A stretch of 64,000 nucleotides of DNA from Acorus gramineus (taxonomy: Eukaryota > Streptophyta > Magnoliopsida > Acorales > Acoraceae): assembly GCA_030737835.1 (NCBI GenBank), contig JAUJYN010000045.1, positions 582,905 to 646,904 of the forward strand. The letters are read 5' to 3'. This document shows positions 23,025 through 34,800 of this stretch, in pieces. The stretch's first letter is position 1; the number at the start of each line of letters is the position of its first letter. The notes beneath the pieces were generated by a model. The model made no database searches. It was not told the origin of the DNA and worked only from the letters and a program-made list of their open reading frames with translations. The translations under genes and the position numbers were made by a program.

Positions 23025-26000
23025 CATTATGATAACATAATATATATAAAGTTCTATTATAGTGTATGATTAAATTTTTTAATATTTTTTCAACGCAAAA
23101 AAAAATACTTTAGTGTGTACTTCATTTTATATAATATCATATACTCTAATGAGAGAGAGTATGATTTTTTTTATAAAAAAAAAAAAACTGGTGTAGACTG
23201 CACAAGGGGCTGGACGTATCATTTTCCTAGAAATTATATATAACTTTTTAGGGTTGGTCTTTGGAGGGATGAAAGTTTTGAAGATAGGTCATCATAATTT
23301 TAAAGGATAAAAAGTCTATCAATTTAACATTTGTAAAAATTAGAATAAAAAGTAAGAATAAGTGTTATTTCAACCTATAGAAAATTCTTATTTTTTTATT
23401 TCAAAATCAATCCACCTGTCCACATTTAATCCCAAAATTTCTTTTATAACAAATAATATATCATCTTCCTTACTTATCTCTACAATTATGATAACATAAT
23501 ATATATGAAGTTCTATTTTAGTGTATGATGCAAATTTTTTATATTTTTTCAACTAAAAAAAAAATACTTCAGTGTGTACTTCATTTTATATAATATCATA
23601 TACTCTAATGAGAGAGAGTATGGTTTTTTTTATATAAAAAAAAAAACTGGTGTGGACTGCACAAGAGGTTGGACGTATCATTTTCCTAGAAACTATATAT
23701 AAATTTTGGGCACCGATATTCCCACCCATATGGTTATTCACCTCACCCCTCTCAAAAAATCTGAATGTGATTTTTTTAAAGAATGACCTCACTCTGATCC
23801 ATTCGATTTTATGAAGTCGTCCATTATGTGACAGGTCGACATCACAAAGTCGAACTGATCATAGAGATCTAAGGCCCTTTTTGTAGCTCATTCGACTTTG
23901 TGAAGTCGTTCATTATTTCACAGGTCGACATCACATAGTCGAATTAGTTACAGAGACCTAAAGCCCTCTATACGGCCTATTCGACTTTGTGTTTTGAACA
24001 ATGTGTTCGCGTGTTATAGCATTCTCAATGAAATGATATCTTCAAATGATGGTGCGCTGTTCAATATCATGAAGGACAGATCACATGATGTAGTGTTTGG
24101 ATATCTCTTTGTGATGTCATTCATTATATCACATGTCAAATGGGCCGTAGAGAGTGTCTTAGGTCTCTGGGATCAGTTCGACTATGTAATGCCAACCTGT
24201 GACATAATGGCAATGTTTTAAAAATCAAACAGTTCAATGAACAAAAAAAAATGAATGAGTCAATGGTCATTGGTTCAACTGTTGGGTTAACCAGATTTGA
24301 ACAATGACATAATTATAATATAATAAATTTTTTAATCATCATTACTAAATAAAAATATAAAATAAAATCTTAGCATAAATGTTTTACTTAACATCATACT
24401 TGACAATTTCACAAAGTCGAATGGGTCACATGAGAGCGTTAGATTTTTGTGACCTGTTCGACTCTACGATGTCGAACGGAGTATATAAGTGACGACTACA
24501 TAAAGTCGAATGGGTCGCAAAGAGGGTTTAGATCTCTGTGACCAGTTCAACTATGTGATGTCGACCTGTAACATAATGGATGACTTTACAAAGTCGAATG
24601 ATCGGGTGGGTTCACCTCTTAAAAAAATCACATTTTTATTTTTTTGAGAGGGGTGGGTTGAATAATCGTGTGGGTGGAAATATCGGTGCCCATAACGTTT
24701 TAGGGTTGGTCTCTGAGAGGGATGAAAGTTTTTTTTTTTTTGAGAGGGATGAAAGTTTTGAAGATAAGTTATCATAATTTCAAAGGATAAAAAGTCTATC
24801 AATTTAACATTTGTAAAAATCATAATAAAAAGTCAGGATAAGTGTTATTTCAATCTATAGAAAATTCTTATTTTTTTTTTCAAAATCAATCCACTCTGTC
24901 CACATTTAATCCCAAAATTTCTTTTATAACAAATAATATATCATCTTCCTTACTTATCTCTACAATTATGATAACATAATATATATGAAGTTCTATTATA
25001 GTGTATGATGCAAATTTTTTATATTTTTTCAACGCAAAAAAAAATACTTCAGTGTGTACTTCATTTTATATAATATCATATACTCTAATGAGAGAGAGTA
25101 TGGTTTTTTTATTTAAAAAAAACTGGTGTGGAATGCACAAGGGGTTGGACGTACCATTTTCCTAGAAACTATATATAACTTTTTAGGGTTGGTCTTTGAG
25201 AGGGATGAAAGTTTTTTGTTTTTTTTTTTTGAGAGGGATGAAAGTTTTGAAGATAAATTATCATAATTTTAAAGAATAAAAAGTCTATCAATTTAACATT
25301 TGTAAAAATCAGAATAAAAAATAAGAATAAGTGTTATTTCAACCAATAGAAAATTCTTATTTTTTTATTTCAAAATCAATCCACTTGTCCACATTTAATC
25401 CCAAAATTTCTTTTATAACAAATAATATATCATCTTCCTTACTTATCTCTACAATTATGATAACATAATATATATGAAGTTCTATTATAGTGTATGATGC
25501 AAATTTTTTATATTTTTTCAACGCAAAAAAAAATACTTCAGTGTGTACTTCATTTTATATCATATCATATACTCTAATGAGAGAGAGTATGGTTTTTTTT
25601 ATATAAAAAAAACTGGTGTGGAATGCACAAGGGGTTGGACGTACCATTTTCCTAGAAACTATATATAACTTTTTAGGGTTGGTCTTTGAGAGGGATGAAA
25701 GTTTTTTTTTTTTTTTTTTTTTTTGAGAGGGATGAAAGTTTTGAAGATAAGTTATCATAATTTTAAATGATAAAAAGTCTATCAATTTAACATTTGTAAA
25801 AATCAGAATAAAAAGTAAGAATAAGTGTTATTTCAACCAATAGAAAATTCTTATTTTTTTATTTCAAAATCAATCCACTTGTCCACATTTAATCCCAAAA
25901 TTTCTTTTATAACAAATAATATATCATCTTCCTTACTTATCTCTACAATTATGATAACATAATATATATGAAGTTCTATTATAGTGTATGATGCAAATTT

Positions 26001-26446
26001 TTTATATTTTTTCAACGCAAAAAAAAATACTTCAGTGTGTACTTCATTTTATATAATATCATATACTCTAATGAGAGAGAGTATGGTTTTTTTTTATATA
26101 AAAAAAAAAAACTGGTGTGGACTGCACAAGGGGCTGGACGTATCATTTTCCTAGAAACTATATATAACTTTTTAGGGTTGGTCTTTGAGAGGGATGAAAG
26201 TTTTTTTTTTTTTTTGAGAGGGATGAAAGTTTTGAAGACAAGTTATCATAATTTTAAAGGATAAAAAGTCTATCAATTTAACATTTGTAAAAATCAAAAT
26301 AAAAAGTAAGGATAAGTGTTATTTCAACCTATAGAAAATTCTTATTTTTTATTTCAAAATCAATCCACCTGTCCACATTTAATCCCAAAATTTCTTTTAT
26401 AACAAATAATATATCATTTTCCTTACTTATCTCTACAATTATATCT
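23025..26446. repeat. Tandem array of a ~490-bp unit, five copies, one interrupted
   Basis: Anchoring on TACAATTATGATAACATAAT, units begin near 23025, 23482, 24962, 25451 and 25945, giving spacings of about 457, 1480 (with a 984-bp insert), 489, 494 and 490. The last unit ends near 26446. Each contains ACTTCAGTGTGTACTTC, GAGAGAGAGTATGG, CTGGTGTGGACTGCACAAG and TTTTTAGGGTTGGTC. In four units the phrase GAGAGGGATGAAAGTTT is doubled around a T-run of variable length (about 11-23); the first unit has a single phrase and no T-run, explaining its shorter length. No reading frame is conserved between units. Confidence 0.88.
23708..24691. mobile_element. Foldback-type MULE, 984 bp, inserted in array unit 2
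   Basis: Inverted ends start GGGCACCGATATTCCCACCC on the left and GGGCACCGATATTTCCACCC in reverse on the right; near-identity runs about 70 bp, then looser similarity for about 250 bp. Flanks ATAAATTTT (23699-23707) and ATAACGTTTT (24692-24701) are degenerate copies of the target. Each arm is made of ~90-bp modules: ATTCGACTTTGTGAAGTCGT, CAGGTCGACATCACA, GTCGAA, CAGAGATCTAAA. Modules are in opposite orientation in the two arms, with a more diverged one in the centre. No protein is encoded. Confidence 0.85.
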
Positions 26447-27695
26447 TATCCTACTACTAATCTCTTTATCAAACTAACCCTTAAAATCTTTCTCGGTTTG
26501 ATATGAATTTTAATGATCAGAACAAATACATAGCATTCCTTAAAAACGTTAATAAAACAAACATACAAAGGTTCATCAGAGCGTTGATACACTCATTTAG
26601 TTTAGCAGCCCCATCTCTAATTTAAAAACGATCCCCAACTGTCTATATAACGTGATAGACAGTGCATATTTTACTCACACGATAAAAAGAAAATATTTTT
26701 AATTTTTCAAAAAAAAATAGGGAAACGTAATTAGGGGTCCCTAAGGATACCTATCTATTAACAATTAGTCCCTGCAACTTTTTACCTTAATCATAAATCC
26801 CCCATCCCAAAACTTATTATCTTTGGGTCTCTAACGTCCGTTTTCATTTCCTGCTATACCTTCTAAACAAATACACACTCTCTTTCTTTCCCACTCTTTT
26901 CCCAATCTCTCTCCGACAATCCTTAAAACCCTTCCCCACTCTCTCCCCCAAAAAAACCCTTCCCCTCTCCTTTGAAAATAAAAAACAACAATTCCCCTTT
27001 TCTCTCCCCCAAATCGCCCCTCCATCCGCTCACCCTCTTCATCCCCGAACAACTCTCGCCTCCCCCTCTCTTCTCATTCTTGAAAAAACCCTCTCTCCTT
27101 GAAAAGCCATTGAAGAAAAGATTTTGCTTTCTCGTATCAGGATTTGCACACGAATATCTCGCCTCAAGAAAAGCCATTAAAGAACATCCATTGAATAACA
27201 GTTTTTTTTTTCTTCTGTTGGAACAAAGTGAGTCCTTTGTTTTGCTTTTGTTGTTGTGTGGACTCAATTTTCATATGGGTTATAGTTTTCTTGTATTGAT
27301 TTGCGTTACTTTTTTTTGTTTAAATTGCTTTGAGGTGTGTTTAGAGGTTTTCATATCTGGGTTTTTGTTTCATAGTGTGTTTGTGTTGGTTTTTTGTGGA
27401 TGGACTACTTTTGTTGCTCTATTTCGTTAAAAAATAACTGGACCTTGATTTTCTTTCATAATATGATCAAAACATAGGATTTTGTTGTAATTATTGATAT
27501 TGGTCTTTGTCTTTGATGTCCTACTCTTGATTTGTATCTCTGTTTTAGGAAAATCTATTGAATGGTGACATCTTTGATGCTTATTCTGATTTATCAAAAA
27601 TCCTATGTAATGTGTGAATCCTAGCCTTTGATATCTTGGCCTTTAAGTAGGAATTGCTAGTTCTCCTTTAGTAGATGCTCCTATCTTTTCTTCAA

Positions 27696-27700
<5 letters not shown>

Positions 27701-27726
<26 letters not shown>

Positions 27727-27728
27727 GT
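27701..27728. repeat. (GA)n microsatellite
   Basis: About 13 GA units inside the ULP1-bearing element. Confidence 0.9.
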
Positions 27729-27919
27729 GAATGTGTTAGAATTGCATGTTGCTTTATTTTCATTAAAAAATTTGAAAATGTCTGTGTTAGAATTATAATA
27801 TTTTCTTCCAAAATGTATGTGTTATAATTATAATCTTGGGCTACATATTTTTATTCAAGTATATATAATTATGTGTATATTTTGAAAGTTAGAAAACAGT
27901 CATATCTACAAATAGAAGT

Positions 27920-29310
27920 TAATGTACACTGTTATGCTCTTCTTGTATACTGTTATCCTTCTTCTGTACACTATTATGTTATCCCTGCATACTGTTATAC
28001 TCCTAAATGATATAGAAACTAGTTTAACATTGGTCATCTTAATATCCAGGACTCTTAAATTGCTAGTTTTTCTTGTACTCTTTGTAGTTATAAAGGTATT
28101 CATATGACAAAAGAACTTCAAAATTCACTGTTATACTTGTGCATTGCTATCCTTCTTCTGTACACTGTTATATTTTCTTTGTTATGCTCCACTTATACAG
28201 ATTGTTTAGTATGTTTTTTATTTAATATGCAAAATCCGAATATGATATAGAAACTTGGGCTTTTAAGATTGTTTATAGGCTTTTAGGATGTATATTTTTT
28301 TATTTTTGTATTGTTTATTTTGACCTAGATGCTCAATGAGTCACTTAGACTTTTTGGCACAAGTTTACAGTTGGAGCAGTGATCAGTTGGACTCCCAACT
28401 TGTAGGCAATGATATGCTTCATTTGTACACCATTAACCTATTGAAAATATGATTTACATTGTCATTAATACACTGAAATGTATATGTACACTGATAAATC
28501 ATTCTTCTGATTATGTAGTATATTGATATCATTCAAGATTTTTCATTGGTCTGGGGGACTGTTCTCCACTGATTCTAACATATATAGGTTTTTGCACATT
28601 GTCAGCTTAAAGACATAGTGGTTCATCTGCAGAAAATTACAATCTTTCCCTTTATGCATTGTTACAATATTTGTGTACATTGTTATATTGTTTTTGTACA
28701 ATGTTAAATTTTTCATGTACATTGTTATTAGTCTATGTACACTTTTATTTATACCTGAGATGTTTTCTCCCTAATGTGCTGGTCCAATTGTTAAAAATGT
28801 ATTTTAGTTTGCACCATTTCATGCACGATGTTCTTGACTGGTCACTTACAGGGATGACCAATGCCCACAACAATCTAATGGGTAAGAGTTATTCATATAT
28901 TGTCATTAATAATGTCCCAACGTAAATGATACGATATTAATTAATTTATAATATTTTTAGGATTGACTGTGGTATGTTTGTCATCAAATATGGTGAACAC
29001 CTCATAAATGGAACGAGCATGGAATGGGGGCAACATGATATACCAAGGTTTCGAAAGGAGTATGTAGCAAGCTATTCGAAGAGCGAAAGAGAGTGATGCT
29101 CAAGTAACGGGTTTTCAAAAAGAGTATGAAAGTTATAAACAGAATGTAAATATTACTTTGTGGTAATTTTGTAAATCCATGGTGGTGATTTAAACAACAA
29201 TTGATTTAAATTTATGGTGGTGATTTAAATAGCAGATGTAATTTCAAAATTCACTGTTATGCTGATCTTGTATACTGTTATGTTTATTTTGTACACTATT
29301 ATATATTCTG
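27920..29310. repeat. Iterated TACACTGTTAT motif
   Basis: Near matches to GTATACTGTTAT or GTACACTGTTAT recur in clusters at about 27922-28010, 28120-28190, 28655-28745 and 29250-29320, often 20-26 bases apart. Such internal iterations are often transposase-binding sites in DNA transposons; here this is inference. Confidence 0.6.
28961..29096 (+). pseudogene. ULP1/C48 cysteine protease C-terminal exon, MULE-borne
   Basis: After an acceptor-like TTTTTAG the frame reads IDCGMFVIKYGEHLINGTS, then MEWGQHDIPRFRKEYV and ends at TGA (29094-29096). DCGMFV carries the catalytic Cys of ULP1/SENP peptidases, which cleave SUMO from its targets. The upstream His and Asp catalytic segments were not found as clear exons nearby, although a frame ending at 28925 may hold a decayed piece. 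I call it a remnant inside the transposon at 26720-29511, not a host SUMO protease. Confidence 0.7.
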
Positions 29311-29982
29311 TTATGTTGAGAGGGGAGAAAAACAAATAAGAGATAGGACTGGGATTAAAAAGGAAAAAAAAATGGTAGGGTTAAGTGGGGATGGATGGAA
29401 GGACCTAAATATAATGGATGGATGGATGGAGGGATCTAAAGAAAAGTAAAAAAAGTTAAATGACCTATTGTTGTTACAGTGGTATCCTCAGGGACCCAAA
29501 TTAATTTTTTCAAACAAAATATATTAATACATTTTAATATAGGGCAGGGATATTGCAACCACCCTCGTTATTCTAGCCACCACCTTTATTTACACAATTG
29601 CCATCCATATACTTTTTTATTATAAATGACTAAGAGCACCACCCTATAGCTGCCACCACCTTAAAATTTTGCATGGACAAGCCCACCACCTAAATTCAAA
29701 TTACATATTTATATAAGATATTGCAGGTTATGAAATGGATTAGACACATAGGGTGTTTATGTGTTTATATTTCTTTCTTTCACTTTCTCATGTCCCTTGC
29801 CCTCTAAACAACCTGTTTGCTGGGTGAGACCCCAATTTTTTTAAATTTTATATATTAATAGCAATAATCAACTCCTGTAGCAAACTATATAAACCGTATC
29901 GATATCCAAGAGAGGAAATCTGTTGTTATGAATTGAATATATGGCCTACATGAATAATTCTTCCCCTCCCTCTTATCTACCA

Positions 29983-30003
29983 CACACACACACACACACA
30001 CAC
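29983..30003. repeat. (AC)n microsatellite
   Basis: About ten CA units inside the MULE-like element. Confidence 0.9.
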
Positions 30004-30116
30004 TAGTAGTCATCTTAGTAGTCATCTTCAGACTTCTTTATGTTATATGTCATAGTTTGTTGTGATTGTGATAGACAAACATCATGTCGATGAAAATTGA
30101 AAAAAAAAAAAAACTC

Positions 30117-30475
30117 GTAGGTTCTGGAATGCGTTAGACACATAGAGTGTCTATGTATTAACAGATTTTAGACAAGCTCCATGTCGATGGGAACAAAAAA
30201 AAACCCGTAGGTTCTGGAATGGATTAGACACATGGGGTGTTTATGTATTTATATATCCTAGACAATCTTCTTGTCGATAGGAAACCTGTAGAAAAACCCG
30301 TAGGTTCTAGAATGGATTAGACACATGGGGTATCTATGTATTTATATATCTTAGACAATCTTCTTGTCGATAGGAACAGAAATAAAAACCTGTAGGTTCT
30401 GGAATGGATTAGAAACATGGAGTGTCTACGTGTTTATATTTTCTAGACAATTCTCATGTCGATGGGAACAGAAAA
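30117..30475. repeat. Minisatellite, ~92-bp unit, four copies
   Basis: Units start with GTAGGTTCTGGAATG at 30117, 30207, 30300 and 30392 (spacings 90, 93, 92). Each continues with TTAGACACATGGGGTGT, a TTTATATnT stretch, CTAGACAA and TGTCGATGGGAACA. A diverged half unit lies near 29730 and another near 30055. Confidence 0.88.
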
Positions 30476-31822
30476 AAAAAATCACCATGATCCATAAATA
30501 AACATTCAAAGTCATGCTTACAAAGAAAGTCATCTAACACTTGATCAAAACTACCATTCAAAGCCATATAAACATTGTTTAAAATAACAACATTTCAACA
30601 AGTGCTCCTACAAAAACCATCTAATACACAACTGATCGAACCATTGTTGTTGTTTACATAAACATTCATTTCAATAAATCTTAGAAAAAAATAAAATGAT
30701 TTATTAAATCTATGAGCTCCATTTATATATCCACTGTCGTTCAACCTCCTAGAACGACGTTCTCTAGTTGGTGACTTCGGGGGACCTGATGGCGACGGAA
30801 GATGTGTGCTGTCTTAACAATAGTCCAATATATTTTGCACGTGTCTTTGCCAAACGTTCGCTGTATGTCACTCTTGTACGAGTGACTGCAAGTATTGTGA
30901 TATATGGGTACGCTACAAAAGAAAGAAACATTGATGTGTTAATAAAGCTATATGAGTTCTGGAATATTCCCCTCGACAGATTACTTGTTTAGATAATATA
31001 AATACCTAGACAACCCATGTGTCTAGCTCGTTTCAGAGTATATTTGGCAAGGATTATATGTATTTTGGATTTGGGTGGTGGGCTTGTCCACGCCAAAATG
31101 GTAGGGTGGTGGCAGCTATAAGGTGATGCTTTTAGTCATTATAGCTGATAAGTATATGGATGCATAAACTTAGTTTGGGTGGGGGTGTCTAAAATAATTT
31201 AGGTGTGTAGAGTATCCCTTCCCTTTAATATATACTTCAAATTTTATAATAATAATATATATTTAATTAACGGAAATAAAAAAAATAAGCCCGGTAAAAG
31301 TTTGTACACGTCATTTTCTTTAATATTGGTTTTCTGAGCAATTGATACTGTTCTTACGGCCCCCTCTTATATTCCACTCAAAATTTACAATCGACGGCCA
31401 CCCAGCCTTGCTTTGGAGTGAATAATAACAAACCCAGATTTGACAAGATGAATGGGACAGAGTAGTTATTACAAGAATTAGAAAGGACAAATTAGTCCGT
31501 TTAAGTTCAATGCCAACGTGGCGTCTTTGTCAACCGACGCCGCCTCCAATTTTTCAGTATATTTTTATTTCTTTTCATTTATGCCCTTTATTTTAATAAA
31601 AATTTCCAAATCGGTCTTTCTCTCTCTGTCTGTCTCTCCCTGTGAAGCCGATCTCCTCATCCAAACGAAATCGGTAAAAAAAAATAATAATCATTTACTT
31701 GATAAATCCAGCTCTCTATCTCGATTTTTGTTCTGAAATTTTTCCCGATTTTTTTGGTTGATTTTTTTTTTTAATTTTTCAACTGTTTTTTCTTTTTTTT
31801 TTGTGCATTTTTAGGGCCGAAG

Positions 31823-34800
31823 ATGTTGGGGATTATAAGGCGAAAAATCGTATCCGGAGGCGTCCCTGTTTCGGTCGGTACCATCGAATTTCACTTTTTT
31901 AATGTTTATTTTTTGGTTGCCATTTTTGTTCTTGATTAGATTTGATTTTGTAACAGAAGCTCGGGGAGTCGTTGCAAAAGCAATCGTGGGTTTCGTCGAT
32001 TTCTCCGAGATGTTTCTCAACCGCCCCGAAAGAGGTGATTTTTTTTAGCTGCTGTGATTGACTTTTGATTCAGTTTTGTGTATTATAAACTTTTGATACA
32101 TAAAATGGGTTTTGTTTTGGTCTTTGTTTGCCATAATTGGTACAAATGGGTTTTCTGAACTTCAGCTTTTGGTTTCGGAGCTTGGCTTGTATAATTTTGT
32201 GTTAAAAAGCTCTTTTTAATGGATAAGTGGCTTGGATTTGAAATGAAGAATTATTTGTCAACCAATGAGCCATAGGTTCAATCTCGTATGTGAGTTACAA
32301 AACAACTTTTATGAAAAAGCTGGAAACGTTGGTTGAAAGCAGTTGTTTTTGAAATTTGTTTCCAAACAGGCAAAGTGCATCTCCATGTATACTGGTTTGA
32401 TTTTTTTGGGCGATTTTGTACCTCTATGTAAAGTTTCTGAAATTTTTGTGTGACTGCAATGTTTGCTCCATAGTTAACAATACAAGAATTTTTGCATTTG
32501 CTCTTTGTAGTACTTCGAATTTCTGTTTCTATGAGCAGTAAATAATTAGTTTTCAAAATGGACCCTTTGATCTGCCAAAAATTTCTTGATTTTTTATTTT
32601 GGGTGTTTTTAGCTGGTGAATGAATAAGCCCAGTTGGTTTTTTTTTTTTTTTTACTTGCCAATGTTCATAACTCAAATGGAAATTCACAATTTTTGGAGG
32701 AGATGCCCGTGCCATTGCAGTTGGGTTAATGTTGTTCTAACTGGGTATTGTGTGAAATGTTTGATTTCTCCATTGCAGATGATGGTGCGAGAAGCTCTGA
32801 ACTCTGCACTAGACGAGGAGATGTCTGCAGACCCCAAGGTTTTCCTGATGGGTGAAGAGGTAATTTAGTGTAGCTTGAGAGTTTGTGCTCGGGTCTGCAT
32901 TTACCTTTTTCCATTCCTAATGGCCTTACTCCCTGTTGTTGCAGGTTGGCGAGTACGATGGTGCGTACAAGGTCAGACAATCTAAATCATTTTTAATGCA
33001 TGTTGTGTGTTAGGTACCTAGAGAGACATGTTTCTTTTTTGTTCTACTAGTGAAAAGATTTTTCAACTGGATATTTATGCAGATTACAAAGGGCCTGTTG
33101 GAGAAATATGGTCCAGACAGGGTTCTTGACACACCAATTACAGAGGTCAGTCCACTAATTTAATTGAACTTGTTCTTAATTCTGTTATTTACTTTACTTT
33201 GTTATTTTCTATGATCTCCTCATGATGGGCATGCATTTGATACATTGATTGGAACCATTTTATAGGCTGGCTTTACTGGAATCGGAGTTGGCGCAGCATA
33301 TCACGGTCTTCGACCTGTTATCGAGTTTATGACATTTAATTTTTCTATGCAGGTGATTTATTCAAGACTAGTTTCTAATTACTAATAAACAATGTTTGGG
33401 TTTCTAGTTTGTGGTAAATGATCTCATATTTGAAGCCTGTTAGAAGACTAAGCTTACAAGGATATATTGCCACAAGAGAACAAGTCCTTTTTGCCAGCAA
33501 CTCATGACTAGAATACAAGAAAGTTCATAATTTTTTGAATAAATAATTGATATCCAACAAATATGATTTCAAACTCTCATATTTCATGTTTACCTGATTG
33601 GCAAGGCAGCACCTGCTCTATTTGATTGACATTAACGAAATGGAATTGGGTTGATTTTGACTGAATTAAATTTAAAAAATTTAAAATTAGATTTCTCTAT
33701 GGATCATTCCTAGGGAAATTCGTATTTAAATAAATTATATATCCTGACAAATCAGTTTTAGTATTTGGTCATATTGTAACTTTTTTCTATATATTATAGA
33801 ACTACGTAGGCATATCAACATATATTTATAAAGTCCAATCCTTAGTATTTTATCAACCTTCTGTAGTTCTACATCTCAATTTTCTGATTTCTTTTCACCT
33901 TGATTGGGTAACTCAGATACGCACTCACATGGTCATACACTAGGGAAGAAGAAAAGCATACTTGCCATTCCATTTCATTCACCCCTGTTCCATTTGCATT
34001 GGTAAACCTAACTTTTAGTTACATACTTACATATGATAGGATTTTTTTTCGGGAGATACAGTTACATATGAATTTATGATAAGATATTTGTCAACATTGA
34101 TGATACTATAATGCAAAATCTTATGTTTAAACTCCCTGTTCAATTCCCATCAGGCGATTGATCACATCATTAACTCTGCTGCAAAATCAAACTACATGTC
34201 AGCTGGTCAGATGAACGTGCCAATTGTTTTTAGAGGACCAAACGGTGCGGCTGCTGGAGTGGGTGCCCAACATTCCCAGGTACTTTTTTTTTTTCTATTA
34301 TTTTTTATAATCTCCATGTTCATTTTATGTGCTTTTATGGTTGACATATTTATGAACTTCTTGGAATTTTTTAAATAAATTGGTATATATATTGAAACTT
34401 TTGTATGGCTGCATCTGCATCTTTTGGTCCGTGTTTTAAATATTGCATACACTGGGACAGACGTCCTGGTATAATACTGGTCCTTGCTTTTTTGTTTGAT
34501 GATACTATTGGTGTAACATATCAATATTTTTTCTTGACTGGTGTATGCATGCAACTCTTGAGAAACCTTTTGCCAATTTTGTTCCTGTAAACCATTTAAA
34601 TTGACCTTTGTTTTATCTCTTCCTTTATTTGTATCGATCTCTTTCCTTCTGGCAAGGAGCACAGAGAAATTATATATTTTAATTTTATAGCATCACACTG
34701 CAGGCAGCATTTTGGATAAAAGAAACTATTTCATTAATTCATGTTTATATGATTTGCAGTGTTTTGCAGCTTGGTATGCATCATGTCCTGGGTTGAAAGT

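Larger units (their letters stand above)
26720..29511 (+). mobile_element. MULE-like element, 2.8 kb, with a ULP1 protease remnant
   Basis: The left end reads GGGAAACGTAATTAGGGGTCCC, then TAAGGATACC; the right end in reverse reads GAAAAAATTAATTTGGGTCCC, then TGAGGATACC. Flanks are AAAAAAAATA (26710-26719) and AAACAAAATA (29512-29521), a 10-bp duplication with one mismatch but low complexity. Inside, a short exon encodes the C-terminal motif of a ULP1/C48 cysteine protease, a domain known to ride in some plant MULEs. The interior also has a scattered motif of the type GTACACTGTTAT. No MULE transposase is recognised. Confidence 0.75.
29542..31223. mobile_element. MULE-like element, 1.68 kb, long inverted ends
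   Basis: The left end starts GGGCAGGGATAT; the right end in reverse starts GGGAAGGGATAC. Similarity extends about 170 bp: CCATCCATATACTT/GCATCCATATACTT, AATGACTAAGAGCA/AATGACTAAAAGCA, and TATAGCTGCCACCACC in both arms. A perfect 9-bp duplication TTTAATATA flanks it (29533-29541 and 31224-31232). The centre is a 92-bp minisatellite. No transposase was recognised. Confidence 0.85.

Noticed and set aside
23025-26446. CRISPR-like array
   Set aside because: Units are ~490 bp with no short repeat-spacer alternation, and the DNA is plant nuclear.
26972-27430. 152-codon plus-strand frame
   Set aside because: Low-complexity Phe/Leu/Ser/Pro make-up from a CT-rich tract, inside a transposon, with no motif; a minus-strand frame of equal length overlaps it.
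32278-32715. 145-codon minus-strand frame in intron 2 of the PDH E1 beta gene
   Set aside because: It crosses the acceptor region of a well-supported intron, is Lys/Ser/Thr rich and matches nothing I know.
34207-34662. 151-codon minus-strand frame over PDH exon 7
   Set aside because: Antisense shadow of a conserved exon and the following intron.
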